Made by a program: the position numbers and the translations under genes
Part shown: positions 17,276 through 26,220 of the stretch, piece by piece
How the letters are laid out: the number at the start of each line of letters is the position of its first letter
Position numbering within the stretch: position 1 is the first letter of the stretch
Notes under the pieces: model-generated
The model's database searches: none
Told to the model about the DNA's origin: nothing
The model's input: the letters and a program-made list of their open reading frames with translations, nothing else
DNA from: Govania unica
GTDB lineage: Bacteria; Pseudomonadota; Alphaproteobacteria; Sphingomonadales; Govanellaceae
Reading direction: 5' to 3'
Length of the DNA: 64,000 nucleotides
Assembly: GCF_027920805.1 (NCBI RefSeq)
Contig: NZ_JANWOI010000003.1
Coordinates: forward strand, 618,067-682,066

Positions 17276-19621
17276 ATGAAGACAAAAAGCGTATCTTTTT
17301 CCAGGCTCAACTGGCTGTCCCTCGGTCTCTGCTTGCCGGGGCTGGTACTGTCATCTGCCACGGCGCAAGCTGCAGATGGTACAAACATTGTTGGCCTTGA
17401 GGAAATCACTGTCACGGCTCAGCGGCGCGCGGAAAGTCTGCAGTCCGTTCCGCTGTCCATCACGGCCTTTTCAAGCGAAGATCTGCATCGCCAAGGCATT
17501 GTCGATATCAAAGCCATTACCGAACGCACACCCGGCTTCACAATGGGTGTTTTCAACGCGGGCCAGCCTCAGCTTTATATTCGTGGCATTGGGTCCAATG
17601 ATCGCGGTGCATCCGGCGATCAGTCGGTCATTGTTTTTGTTGATGAAGTCTACCTTGGCCGTGCGGCGGGATCCGACATGGATCTTTTCGACCTTGAACG
17701 AGTGGAAGTTCTCCGTGGTCCGCAGGGGACACTGTTTGGGAAGAATGTGGTCGGCGGTGCGATAAGTTTTATCACCAAAAAACCTGAAGCAACACCTGAG
17801 TACAAGATTGAAGGTTCATACGGCAATCTGAATGCACGCACGCTTCGGGGTTATGCAAGCGGCGCGTTGACTGACAAGATATTCGGGAAAATCTCTTTTT
17901 CCAGTAAAAGCCGCGATGGGTATGTCCAGTCGCAGGCTTATCTCTATCCTCAATTCTTTCCGGGAAAATCAACCGACATATTGAAATCCATAACAGGGCA
18001 GGACATCAATACGGACAGTATTCGTGCCGCTCTGAGGTTCGTTCCGAATGATGAGCTTGATATCAATGTGACGGCCAGCTATTCAAATCTCGATCAGTCC
18101 GGTCCTTCACGGCATTATGTTGCCGGACCGGGAAATGGCGGGACATTCTATGCGACAGATTCCCTTCTGATTCCGAACTACGCCAATGACATTCATACAT
18201 ATCTGAGCTCCGATCCGGGACTTTCGAAGATCAATACCTGGGGCGTTACGGCCCGCGCGGATTATCATTTTCCGTCGATGACCTTTACCTCCCTGTCGTC
18301 CTTCAGAAAAGCCAACACGCATGTTGATGATGAACTCGGCGGCAAAGAAATTTCGGCGCTGCGATTGTCCACTCATGCCGTTCCCACTGTCTTCTTTGGC
18401 TCGAATCCCTATGAGGAGCATGCCAAAACCTACACCCAGGAATTCCGGCTGGTTTCATCCAATGACTCGGCTTTGCAGTGGGTGGCGGGGCTCTATTATC
18501 TCAATGAAAAAACGGATCGCGATGAACGAGCCCTGCTCGGTATGTATGGTCTCGATAGCAGCAATAACGTCACTGTCGTAGCTCCCTTGACGCAAGGCGG
18601 GGAACTGCAGCTCAACACCACCAAAAGCTATGCAGGTTTTGGTCAGGTAACCTATGCCGTCCTTGATCGGCTGAAGCTGACGGCAGGCGCCAGATACACA
18701 TATGAAACAAAGGACATGCGGGGCATCGGCACCGTTGGCGGCTTCACCGTCCTTGAAAATTATGACGTTACGGGACATAAAAACTGGAAATCCTTCACGC
18801 CCAAAGTGAGCGCCGATTATCAGGCAACCGATGAGATCTTGTTCTACGCAAGCATTTCCAAAGGCTTCAAATCTGGCGGTTTCCCGGGGCTTTCTGGGCG
18901 GGCTGTTCAGGCCAATGCGCCCTATAATCCCGAAACCGCTTACCAGTATGAAATCGGCACGAAAACAGAATGGTTTGACCGGCGCCTGCGCGTGAACGTT
19001 GCCGGGTTCATGACGGACTATAAGAATCTGCAGGTTCTGCAGCTCCTGGTTCCGAATGAAGCGCCCCTGAACACTCCGGGCGTTCTGTTCACGTCGAACG
19101 CGGCCAACGCCAAGATCAAGGGCGTCGAGCTTGAATTTACGGCTGTGCCTATAAAAGGTCTGACGCTCAGTGGTTCCTATACTTATCTTGATGCTCATTT
19201 CTCGGACTTCTTTATTCCCACGGGCTATCGTCCGGCAGCGGGCGTCGGCCTTCCGACCAACAGAATTGGCAAGAAGTTGCGGAATTCTCCGAAACACGCG
19301 GTCAACTTCCTTGGTCGCTATGACTATGAAATGTCTGATGGCGGCACCCTGAGCGCTCAGGGTGAATATATCTATAAGGCGATCTCCTATCAGGACCCTG
19401 ACAATCTTCCCTTTGCGGCCGTGCCCTCCTATAGTCTGGTCAATGGCCGTCTTGGCTATCTGTTCCCGTCTGGTGATATCGAAGTCTCGGCCTGGGTCAA
19501 TAATTTGTTGAATGAAGATTACTTTCTTCACAATTCCCCAAACATTGGCAGCGGCTTTGCCACGCCTGCTCCGCCACGCACTTATGGTGTGACGGTGACT
19601 TGGAAAATGGGCGGAAAATAA
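17276..19621 (+). CDS. TonB-dependent receptor (first of five)
   Basis: This 781-residue outer-membrane receptor has a signal peptide ending at about TAQA (residue 33), a TonB-box-like LEEITVTAQRR, a plug domain with VEVLRGPQGTLFGKN, and a 22-strand barrel. It lacks an STN domain, so it is a plain transporter rather than a signalling receptor. The family imports bulky substrates with energy from TonB-ExbBD. The barrel ends VTVTWKMGGK rather than in the usual terminal aromatic residue, a small oddity. Neighbours are the divergent exported amidohydrolase and the MocR regulator downstream, which probably form one utilisation locus. The start has a GAGG ribosome-binding site. Confidence 0.93.
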   Translation: MKTKSVSFSRLNWLSLGLCLPGLVLSSATAQAADGTNIVGLEEITVTAQRRAESLQSVPLSITAFSSEDLHRQGIVDIKAITERTPGFTMGVFNAGQPQLYIRGIGSNDRGASGDQSVIVFVDEVYLGRAAGSDMDLFDLERVEVLRGPQGTLFGKNVVGGAISFITKKPEATPEYKIEGSYGNLNARTLRGYASGALTDKIFGKISFSSKSRDGYVQSQAYLYPQFFPGKSTDILKSITGQDINTDSIRAALRFVPNDELDINVTASYSNLDQSGPSRHYVAGPGNGGTFYATDSLLIPNYANDIHTYLSSDPGLSKINTWGVTARADYHFPSMTFTSLSSFRKANTHVDDELGGKEISALRLSTHAVPTVFFGSNPYEEHAKTYTQEFRLVSSNDSALQWVAGLYYLNEKTDRDERALLGMYGLDSSNNVTVVAPLTQGGELQLNTTKSYAGFGQVTYAVLDRLKLTAGARYTYETKDMRGIGTVGGFTVLENYDVTGHKNWKSFTPKVSADYQATDEILFYASISKGFKSGGFPGLSGRAVQANAPYNPETAYQYEIGTKTEWFDRRLRVNVAGFMTDYKNLQVLQLLVPNEAPLNTPGVLFTSNAANAKIKGVELEFTAVPIKGLTLSGSYTYLDAHFSDFFIPTGYRPAAGVGLPTNRIGKKLRNSPKHAVNFLGRYDYEMSDGGTLSAQGEYIYKAISYQDPDNLPFAAVPSYSLVNGRLGYLFPSGDIEVSAWVNNLLNEDYFLHNSPNIGSGFATPAPPRTYGVTVTWKMGGK

Positions 19622-19680
19622 TCAATTACAGGGGAGGTGGCAAAGATCTTTAAGATCATTGCCACCGACAATCGACTTGA

Positions 19681-19734
19681 TGGGCCCTGCAAATCCGTTG
19701 ATAAAATGGATTTGAACTCAGGGCCCATTCATTT
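19681..19734 (+). terminator. Terminator-like hairpin after the TBDT
   Basis: TGGGCCCTG (19681-19689) pairs with CAGGGCCCA (19719-19727), with an inner AAATCC/GGATTT pairing, followed by TTCATTTT. It lies about 60 bases after the TBDT stop. Confidence 0.6.
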
Positions 19735-19850
19735 TCGGCTAAAGCCATTGCTGGCGCAGACATGTCCGTAAAGACGCTCACTCAATAATAATTTTGCCTG
19801 TCCATAATTTGGACTGTAAGATTATTACATACTAAAAAAGAGTGGGGCGC

Positions 19851-21329
19851 ATGCTGAACCAATTATTCTATTTTGATCGGCTTGATAATGTTTCCCTGAC
19901 GACGCAGGTGCGTCAAATGATCGTGAACGCAATTCACGAGCACCGCTATCCATTGGAAAAACCCCTGCCATCCTCTCGCGATCTGGCCACACAACTCGGT
20001 GTATCGAGAAACACGGTTGTGAGTGCCTATTCCAGTTTGCTGCAAAGCGGGTTTCTGATTGCCAAAACACGGGCAGGGCATTTTATCAATCCGGATATTT
20101 ATGATACGGAAATTCTACGTGATCCATTGATGCAAGAATTATCCGAAGGTTATCACGAACCTGATTGGAACCGGCTGTTCAAATGCCGGCCAAGTATGCA
20201 GAAAAATATCACCAAGCCCGCCGATTGGCAGGATATGCCTTATCCGTTTATTTACGGCCAAATAGACCCACAATATTTTCCGTTGAACGAGTGGCGGGAG
20301 TGCACGCGCAACGCGCTCAGCGTTGCCTCTTTGCGGAGTTGGTCTTCAGACAATGTCATTGCCGATGACCCGGATCTGGTCGAGCAGATTCGCACACGTT
20401 TGCTCCCGCGCCGTGGAATTACCGCCAAAAGTAAGGAAATCCTGATCACCATCGGATCGCAACAAGGACTCCATCTGTTGGCCAGTTTGCTCGTCGACGG
20501 AAAGACAACCGTCGGTATGGAAGATCCGGGTTACCCCGATGCCCGGAATATCTTTTCACTTAGAACAGAAAAATTGCGGTATCTTAGCATCGATCAGGAT
20601 GGCTTGATGCCGAGCGATAAATTTTCCGGCTGCGACTTGATCTATCTCACACCAAGCCACCAGGTGCCGACCACGGCTACAATGCCGCTTGCGCGCAGAA
20701 AGGAAATTCTCGAACGCGGGGCCAAGGAAAATCTGCTGCTTATAGAAGATGATTATGACAGCGAAATAAATTTCATGTCGAACCCAAGCCCGGCCATCAA
20801 ATCTTTCGACCGGGATGGGCGGGTGATTTATCTGTCGAGCCTGTCAAAGACGTTGGCTCCAGGCTTGAGAATAGGCTATATGGTCGCGTCTCAGACATTA
20901 ATTGAAGAGGCGCGGGCCATGCGGCGCCTTGAATTGCGCCATCCGCCTGCCAATAACCAGCGCACACTCGCACTTTTCCTCGCACAGGGTAGTCATGATG
21001 CGCTGACGCGACGGCTGATGAAAATCTATAAAAAACGATGGCTTTTAATGGTCCAGGCAATCAAGAGCCATCTATCGGGTTGCTCTCCCATTCATTCAAA
21101 TGGCGGCATGGCAGTCTGGCTCAAAACACCGAAAAAAATTGACTGTCTAGTGCTTGCCAAGCGTGCTGCTGAACATGGAATTGTGATCGAACCCGGGGCC
21201 GTTTATTTTTCTGATCATAGCCAGGGGAAAAATTATTTCAGACTTGGATTCTCGGTCATTCCAGATGAAAAAATCGAACCGGGCATCCGCCTGCTGAGCA
21301 AAGTCATCGCTGATCTGCTTGCGGAGTAA
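19851..21329 (+). CDS. MocR-type transcriptional regulator (GntR helix-turn-helix fused to aminotransferase domain)
   Basis: This protein of about 492 residues has an N-terminal winged helix (TTQVRQMIVNAI, then LPSSRDLATQLGVSRNTVVSAY) joined to a fold-type I aminotransferase-like domain. The PLP-binding lysine is Lys333 in SSLSKTLAPGLRIGYM, so a pyridoxal-phosphate effector site is likely intact. Such regulators often control vitamin B6, amino-acid or GABA genes. An in-frame GTG at 19842 is an alternative start. It probably regulates the upstream TBDT and the divergent amidohydrolase, since no other metabolic gene is adjacent on its strand. The ligand is unknown. Confidence 0.9.
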   Translation: MLNQLFYFDRLDNVSLTTQVRQMIVNAIHEHRYPLEKPLPSSRDLATQLGVSRNTVVSAYSSLLQSGFLIAKTRAGHFINPDIYDTEILRDPLMQELSEGYHEPDWNRLFKCRPSMQKNITKPADWQDMPYPFIYGQIDPQYFPLNEWRECTRNALSVASLRSWSSDNVIADDPDLVEQIRTRLLPRRGITAKSKEILITIGSQQGLHLLASLLVDGKTTVGMEDPGYPDARNIFSLRTEKLRYLSIDQDGLMPSDKFSGCDLIYLTPSHQVPTTATMPLARRKEILERGAKENLLLIEDDYDSEINFMSNPSPAIKSFDRDGRVIYLSSLSKTLAPGLRIGYMVASQTLIEEARAMRRLELRHPPANNQRTLALFLAQGSHDALTRRLMKIYKKRWLLMVQAIKSHLSGCSPIHSNGGMAVWLKTPKKIDCLVLAKRAAEHGIVIEPGAVYFSDHSQGKNYFRLGFSVIPDEKIEPGIRLLSKVIADLLAE

Positions 21330-21422
21330 GTGCAAGGTTTTGAGGCATGGTCATGATGCCGGCCGCTTAATGGTAGGTCATGTTAGAAACCGGAATGGAA
21401 TAAGATTTGATGCGCCCCTTGA

Positions 21423-23015
21423 TCAGACGTCTTGCCCCAGTCCAAGACTGCCGGGGTTCATGTGGCTGTCGGGGTCGAGGGTTCTTTTAATCTGCTTGAT
21501 AAGTTCGGCGGCGCGCGGATTGAGGCCATCCATATAGGGATAAAATTTCCCGATCTGGAAATGGCAGCCGCCAAGTTCGGCGAAACATTCGCGTAAGCGA
21601 TGGCGGGCTTCAATCACTACAGAGCGACCCTCTTCGTTTGGCGGGAATTGTGTCAGCCGGGCTTTTACGGTTTCAGAAAGCGTGCGCTGATGGAGATCGA
21701 GCAGTCTGTCCGGCCAAAAAAACATCAGTTCAAGCAGAAAGCCATTGGTCCCAACGCCCGCAAATAGACAGCCGGTCTGAATGTCATGACGAGCAAAATC
21801 GTCCTTCATGTCGGCGAAGATATTCATTGCGCTTCGATAGGCATCCTGCGCTCGCGAATGCGGGATGACGACATGCACCGGCACCCAGCGCTCGCCGCGT
21901 GGACCGACGATGCCATTGAGTGGACCAAAGGGCGTCGCCTGCAAAATGCGCGGGATGCTGGGCTCGACTTCGACGCCGCTATGGCTTGCGATGATTTTGC
22001 GCAGCGCCCTGAGGTCCGCAGCAACGGCAGCGTCCGAACGCCCTTCGACCATCACATGGAGCGGAAAATCAATCCGGTCGAGGAAGCGACGTCCGGCAAA
22101 AACAGTGCGGACTGCATTGCTCAGAGCCTGCGTAAGGGAACCCGAATTGCGCATGAGGCCGATCAATTGCGCCATATCTTCCCGCAGGCTTGCGCGTTTC
22201 AGACGTGCTGACTTCAGCCCGCGGTCAAAGGCGAAATGCTCGCTGGCAAGACCGGCGCGGCTGATGGCGCTTATGGCCGGAATGAGATCTTCGACGGTCG
22301 TGAAGCCGAATGTGGCGACGGCATGGGTCTCGGCACGTTCGATCAGCCTGAGACTGACGCGCGCCTTTATGCCAAATGCGCCGCAATCGCCAAGAAATAT
22401 GCCGGTAAGATCGGGGCCATGATGCCGGAAGAATGGCAGCGCATGATCGCGTCCCAAACTACCGCTGCGCAAAACCGTGCCATCGGCGAGAATGACTTCA
22501 AGGCCCAGCACACTATCCGCCGCAGCACCATGACAGCCCGAACCCCAGAAGGCCGCATTCTGCGACAGGGCGCCACCGACACTCGCCTGAATGCCGGATA
22601 GGGGGCCCCAGAATGGTGTACGCAGTCCCTTTTCTCGAAGTGCGCCGTCAAGCGCGGCCCAGGTGCATCCTGCCTCGACCAGCACATACATATCGGTGAC
22701 GTTGATTTCGATGATGCGGTTAAGCGCACGGATGTCGACAGTGACGGCGCTATTCGCATCCGCCCCTTTTGACAGATATCCGCTGGTGTAGGACATGCCG
22801 CCGCCGCGTGGAAAAAGAGTTGCGCCCGCATCGGTCGCGACTTTGACGGCGGCGATAAGTTCCACCATATCACGCGGCCTGAGGACAGCGACAACAGGAG
22901 GCCCATCACTGAAAAGATCCTGTGCGGCTAAAGCGCAAGCATCGGGATCGCAATCAACACTCTGATCCGGAAGCAGGGCTTTAAGCTGCGTGCCTAACAA
23001 GGGATTGCTCTGCAT
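21423..23015 (-). CDS. FAD-binding oxidoreductase, GlcD/vanillyl-alcohol-oxidase type
   Basis: This 530-residue flavoenzyme has a PCMH-type FAD-binding domain at the N-terminus (VVAVLRPRDMVELIAAVKVA, then FPRGGGMSYTSGYL). The C-terminal cap domain ends in the family motif LDPDSHMNPGSLG. It resembles glycolate oxidase GlcD and 4-cresol dehydrogenase relatives, oxidising an alcohol or hydroxy acid. No covalent-flavin His or Tyr can be assigned by eye. It sits 30 bases downstream of the IclR regulator on the same strand, so the two probably form an operon divergent from the TBDT locus at 23.9 kb. The substrate is unknown. Confidence 0.85.
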   Translation of the reverse strand: MQSNPLLGTQLKALLPDQSVDCDPDACALAAQDLFSDGPPVVAVLRPRDMVELIAAVKVATDAGATLFPRGGGMSYTSGYLSKGADANSAVTVDIRALNRIIEINVTDMYVLVEAGCTWAALDGALREKGLRTPFWGPLSGIQASVGGALSQNAAFWGSGCHGAAADSVLGLEVILADGTVLRSGSLGRDHALPFFRHHGPDLTGIFLGDCGAFGIKARVSLRLIERAETHAVATFGFTTVEDLIPAISAISRAGLASEHFAFDRGLKSARLKRASLREDMAQLIGLMRNSGSLTQALSNAVRTVFAGRRFLDRIDFPLHVMVEGRSDAAVAADLRALRKIIASHSGVEVEPSIPRILQATPFGPLNGIVGPRGERWVPVHVVIPHSRAQDAYRSAMNIFADMKDDFARHDIQTGCLFAGVGTNGFLLELMFFWPDRLLDLHQRTLSETVKARLTQFPPNEEGRSVVIEARHRLRECFAELGGCHFQIGKFYPYMDGLNPRAAELIKQIKRTLDPDSHMNPGSLGLGQDV

Positions 23016-23045
23016 GTTCTGTACTTTTTCGCCACCATATTGGGG

Positions 23046-23837
23046 TTAAGAAACGATAGGGGGATTTTTTTCCAGTTTTTCAACATTGCGCAGGAAAGAT
23101 CTGAGATGATCAACGATCAATTTCTCGACCCGCTTGATGCGATCGGCCGGACCGCCGACGCTGATGACGAGCGGACGCGGGGCGAGCTGCGCCGGAACCG
23201 CCATTGCCACCACGCCCACATCCGGAACGATCGAGCCATAGGCCACCGCGAAACCTTGATCGCGTGAGCGGCGCACGTCTTCGGCAAGGTTAGTGAGATA
23301 GGGATCGTCCATCTTTACCAGGCCGCGCGTGACCACGCGCTTGGTGAGTGCCGTCACCAGTGATGAGGGTTGTGTCGCAAGATAGGCGCTTCCGACCGCT
23401 GACGCCCAGAGAGGGAAACGCTGCCCCGGTTGGACGACGAGAGCGATGTGACCCAATCCGCCAACCGCATGCACCACTTCCATTTCAATGTCTGTTGGCG
23501 TGGAGAGAACGACCGTCTCCACCGTCGTGTCACGCAGGCTGTTCATCATGTCGAGGAATTCCTGACTGGGCAGCCAGGTATTTAAAATCCAGCTGCCGAG
23601 CTGGGCGAAGCGGGCCGATGGAAAATAGGTCGCCGTCTTGCGGTCCGCAGTCAGCATGTTGAGCTCGGCCAGCGCCTTGAGAAGATTGGCGACGCTCGAA
23701 CGGGGGGCGTCGAGGGCGGCCATGATTTCGATACTCGTCAATGGCCGTCTTTCAACTTCAAACAACTCATAAAGTCGGATCAGCCGTCGAACGGAGCGCG
23801 ACATGTCTGAACTGGCTGAAATTTTGTCCTGATTCAT
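23046..23837 (-). CDS. IclR-family transcriptional regulator
   Basis: This regulator of about 263 residues has an N-terminal winged helix (SVRRLIRLYELFE, TSIEIMAALDAPRSSVANLL) and a C-terminal IclR effector domain. I chose the ATG at 23837 (MNQDKISASSD); the open frame extends 18 codons further but would enter the promoter region. IclR proteins commonly control aromatic or acid catabolic operons. Here it is divergent from the TBDT-MFS-amidohydrolase-hydrolase-ligase operon and upstream of the FAD enzyme, so both are likely targets. A perfect 12-bp palindrome lies in the shared promoter gap. Confidence 0.9.
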   Translation of the reverse strand: MNQDKISASSDMSRSVRRLIRLYELFEVERRPLTSIEIMAALDAPRSSVANLLKALAELNMLTADRKTATYFPSARFAQLGSWILNTWLPSQEFLDMMNSLRDTTVETVVLSTPTDIEMEVVHAVGGLGHIALVVQPGQRFPLWASAVGSAYLATQPSSLVTALTKRVVTRGLVKMDDPYLTNLAEDVRRSRDQGFAVAYGSIVPDVGVVAMAVPAQLAPRPLVISVGGPADRIKRVEKLIVDHLRSFLRNVEKLEKNPPIVS

Positions 23838-23890
23838 CACATAATCTCTATATATGGATACTATAAACAGATATAAAGAATATTTTGACA

Positions 23891-23902
23891 ATTGTATACA
23901 AT
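23891..23902. promoter_or_regulatory. Palindrome ATTGTATACAAT, candidate operator
   Basis: This perfect 12-bp palindrome lies between the IclR start and the TBDT start, 49 bases upstream of the TBDT. It overlaps promoter-like sequence (TTGACA at 23885-23890). The TTGTATACAA core also resembles operators of FadR-type GntR proteins, so which regulator binds is open. Confidence 0.45.
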
Positions 23903-23950
23903 AATGACAGGCTCCACTCGCCTCAAGAAAAGTAAAGGAGGAGGGGAATT

Positions 23951-26143
23951 ATGGGATTGAAACTGTCGCGATCCACATCCGGGTCGTTGCTTGCCTTGAT
24001 GCTGATGCCGGCTCTCGGTCAGGGGGCCCTGGCGCAGACACGCTCCGGTCAGAGTGCTGATAATTTACGTCTTGAAGAAATCATCGTTACTGCGGAACGC
24101 CGTGAGGCCAGCCTTCAAACCATTCCGCTCGCGATCAGCGCCATCGATCCTGCAATGATGGAACGGCGCCAGATCACCGACACGCGACAGATTGTTTTCA
24201 ACGTCCCGAACCTGACCGGCAACAACAATGTCGGGCAGCAAACCGCGATCACGTTTTTCATCCGCGGCATCGGTACAACCGAGTCGCTTGCGTCGGTGGA
24301 CACCTCGGTTGGTGTATACATTGATGATGTTTATGTCGCCCGTCAGGGGGTCAATAACTTCAATCTCTTTGATGTAGAGCGCATCGAAGTGTTGCGCGGT
24401 CCGCAAGGCACGCTTTATGGACGCAACACCAACGGCGGTGCTGTGAAAATCGTCACCAAAAAACCGAACAACGAGCCCGAATTGACGGCGCGGGCGAGCT
24501 ACGGCAATTACAATCGCTGGGAACTCAAGGCCTCGGGCAATGCGCCCATCGTTGAAGACAAATTGTTCGTGCGGGCCGGTGTTCTCACCCAGCAGGGTGA
24601 TGGTTATGCCCATAACCTCACGCTGAACAAAGACGTCAATGATCTCGACTATCTCGGTGCTCGCGCCGCTGTCCGTGTGCTGCCGAGCGAATCTCTGGAT
24701 TATACGCTTGCTTTCGACTGGGGACGCGACAAGCAGAACGGCATGTATGCCTCAGATATTCTCGGTCGCGTGCGGCCGCGGACGTCCAGTTTGTTTGATG
24801 TCCTGAGCGGTGAGAATATCCGTAACAAGGCGAAAACATGGGGCATCAGCGGCAACGGCATCTGGCATATCAATGACAGCCTTAATCTCGAGTCGATCAC
24901 CGGCTACCGCTATACCCGGCAGATCTACAACCTCGACATTACCGACCAGCCACAGCCCCTGTATATTCTGCATACGGATACGGAATCGAAGCAATTCTCG
25001 CAGGAGCTGAAGCTCGCGGGCAAAGTCACTGATCGCTTGAATTTTGTCGCTGGCGTCTATTATTTCCACGAAACCAGCGACGTCTATCTTGGCGATGAAT
25101 TGCATGTCTATCGCAATCTGAACAACCTGAGCGCCGGTCGCCTGGATCTGTTCTATCGTAAATACATGGATATCAAAACCGACAGCTATGCCGCTTTCGG
25201 CCAAGTCGACTATGCAGTAACGGACAGCGTTTCGGTTGTGCTGGGTGGCCGTTACACTATTGACAAAAAATCCATGGATGTACGGCAGACCATCAATGGT
25301 GCGCCCACCGGGTTCACCAACGCGACGTTGCAGGGGTTGATCAATAGCGAAGGCCTGTCGCTTGATCTTGATCCAGTCTATAAGAAATTCACGCCAAAGA
25401 TCGGCATCAACTGGCAGGTCAACGACGATGTTTTTGCCTATGCGTCCTTCACGCAGGGCTTCCGCAGTGGCGGCTGGCAGGCCCGGGTGAACAATGCCCG
25501 CCAGTTCCAGAGTTTTGATCCTGAAACGGTCAATTCTTATGAGGTCGGCACCAAGATGTCGCTGTTCGGCGGTCAGGCCCGCTGGAACAGCTCGGTCTTC
25601 TATATGAAGTACAAAGACCTTTTCAATTCAGTTCCGGGAGCTGGCAACACCTTCCTGATCGCTACAGCCGATGCTGATATTTACGGTCTTGAATCCGAGG
25701 TGACGCTACGGGTCACGGACTGGCTTGATCTTTTCGGAAACATCGGTCTTCTCCATTCCAAATATACCAAGAAGCCAGGCGGAGATATTCTTGGCGCAGA
25801 GCTTCAGCGCGCCCCGAAAGTACAGGCCAAGGCTGGGTTCTCGGTCAATTATCCTCTGGCCGATATGGGGTCTCTGCTCGTCAATGGTGATGTGTTCTAC
25901 ACCAGCAGCTATTACACCAATCCGCAAGATGAACTGATCGGCAAGACCGGTGACTTTGCTCTGGTGAATGCTTCCATTGGTTACCGCACGGCCAACGAAC
26001 GCTATGAAATTTCCCTGTCCTGCACCAATTGCCTCAACAAGGAATATTTCGACAGCATTCTATCTTTCCCCGCCTCGGGCTTCACAGCCGTTTATACCGG
26101 CAGCCCGCGTTTCTACAAGGTGACGGGCTCGGTTCGTTTCTGA
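23951..26143 (+). CDS. TonB-dependent receptor (second of five)
   Basis: This 730-residue outer-membrane transporter has a signal peptide ending near ALAQ, TonB-box-like LEEIIVTAERR, a plug motif RIEVLRGPQGTLYGRN and a C-terminal strand FYKVTGSVRF ending in the expected Phe. There is no STN domain. A very strong AGGAGGAGGGG ribosome-binding site precedes the ATG. It is first in a rightward run with an MFS transporter, amidohydrolase, double hydrolase and acyl-CoA ligase, and is divergent from the IclR regulator. It likely imports the compound those enzymes degrade. A cysteine pair, SCTNCLN, near the C-terminus is typical of this subgroup. Confidence 0.93.
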   Translation: MGLKLSRSTSGSLLALMLMPALGQGALAQTRSGQSADNLRLEEIIVTAERREASLQTIPLAISAIDPAMMERRQITDTRQIVFNVPNLTGNNNVGQQTAITFFIRGIGTTESLASVDTSVGVYIDDVYVARQGVNNFNLFDVERIEVLRGPQGTLYGRNTNGGAVKIVTKKPNNEPELTARASYGNYNRWELKASGNAPIVEDKLFVRAGVLTQQGDGYAHNLTLNKDVNDLDYLGARAAVRVLPSESLDYTLAFDWGRDKQNGMYASDILGRVRPRTSSLFDVLSGENIRNKAKTWGISGNGIWHINDSLNLESITGYRYTRQIYNLDITDQPQPLYILHTDTESKQFSQELKLAGKVTDRLNFVAGVYYFHETSDVYLGDELHVYRNLNNLSAGRLDLFYRKYMDIKTDSYAAFGQVDYAVTDSVSVVLGGRYTIDKKSMDVRQTINGAPTGFTNATLQGLINSEGLSLDLDPVYKKFTPKIGINWQVNDDVFAYASFTQGFRSGGWQARVNNARQFQSFDPETVNSYEVGTKMSLFGGQARWNSSVFYMKYKDLFNSVPGAGNTFLIATADADIYGLESEVTLRVTDWLDLFGNIGLLHSKYTKKPGGDILGAELQRAPKVQAKAGFSVNYPLADMGSLLVNGDVFYTSSYYTNPQDELIGKTGDFALVNASIGYRTANERYEISLSCTNCLNKEYFDSILSFPASGFTAVYTGSPRFYKVTGSVRF

Positions 26144-26150
26144 TCGGAGA

Positions 26151-26195
26151 CGGGCAGGGAGTCTTATATAGCCTCCTTGCCCGCACCGCCTTTTT
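26151..26195 (+). terminator. Hairpin with T-run between TBDT and MFS genes
   Basis: CGGGCAGGGAG (26151-26161) pairs with CTCCTTGCCCG (26173-26183) through one G-T pair, followed 7 bases later by TTTTT. It would lower read-through from the receptor gene into the downstream genes, so the operon may have differential expression. Confidence 0.65.
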
Positions 26196-26220
26196 CTCGA
26201 ACATCTGAAGGTCGCATGAC

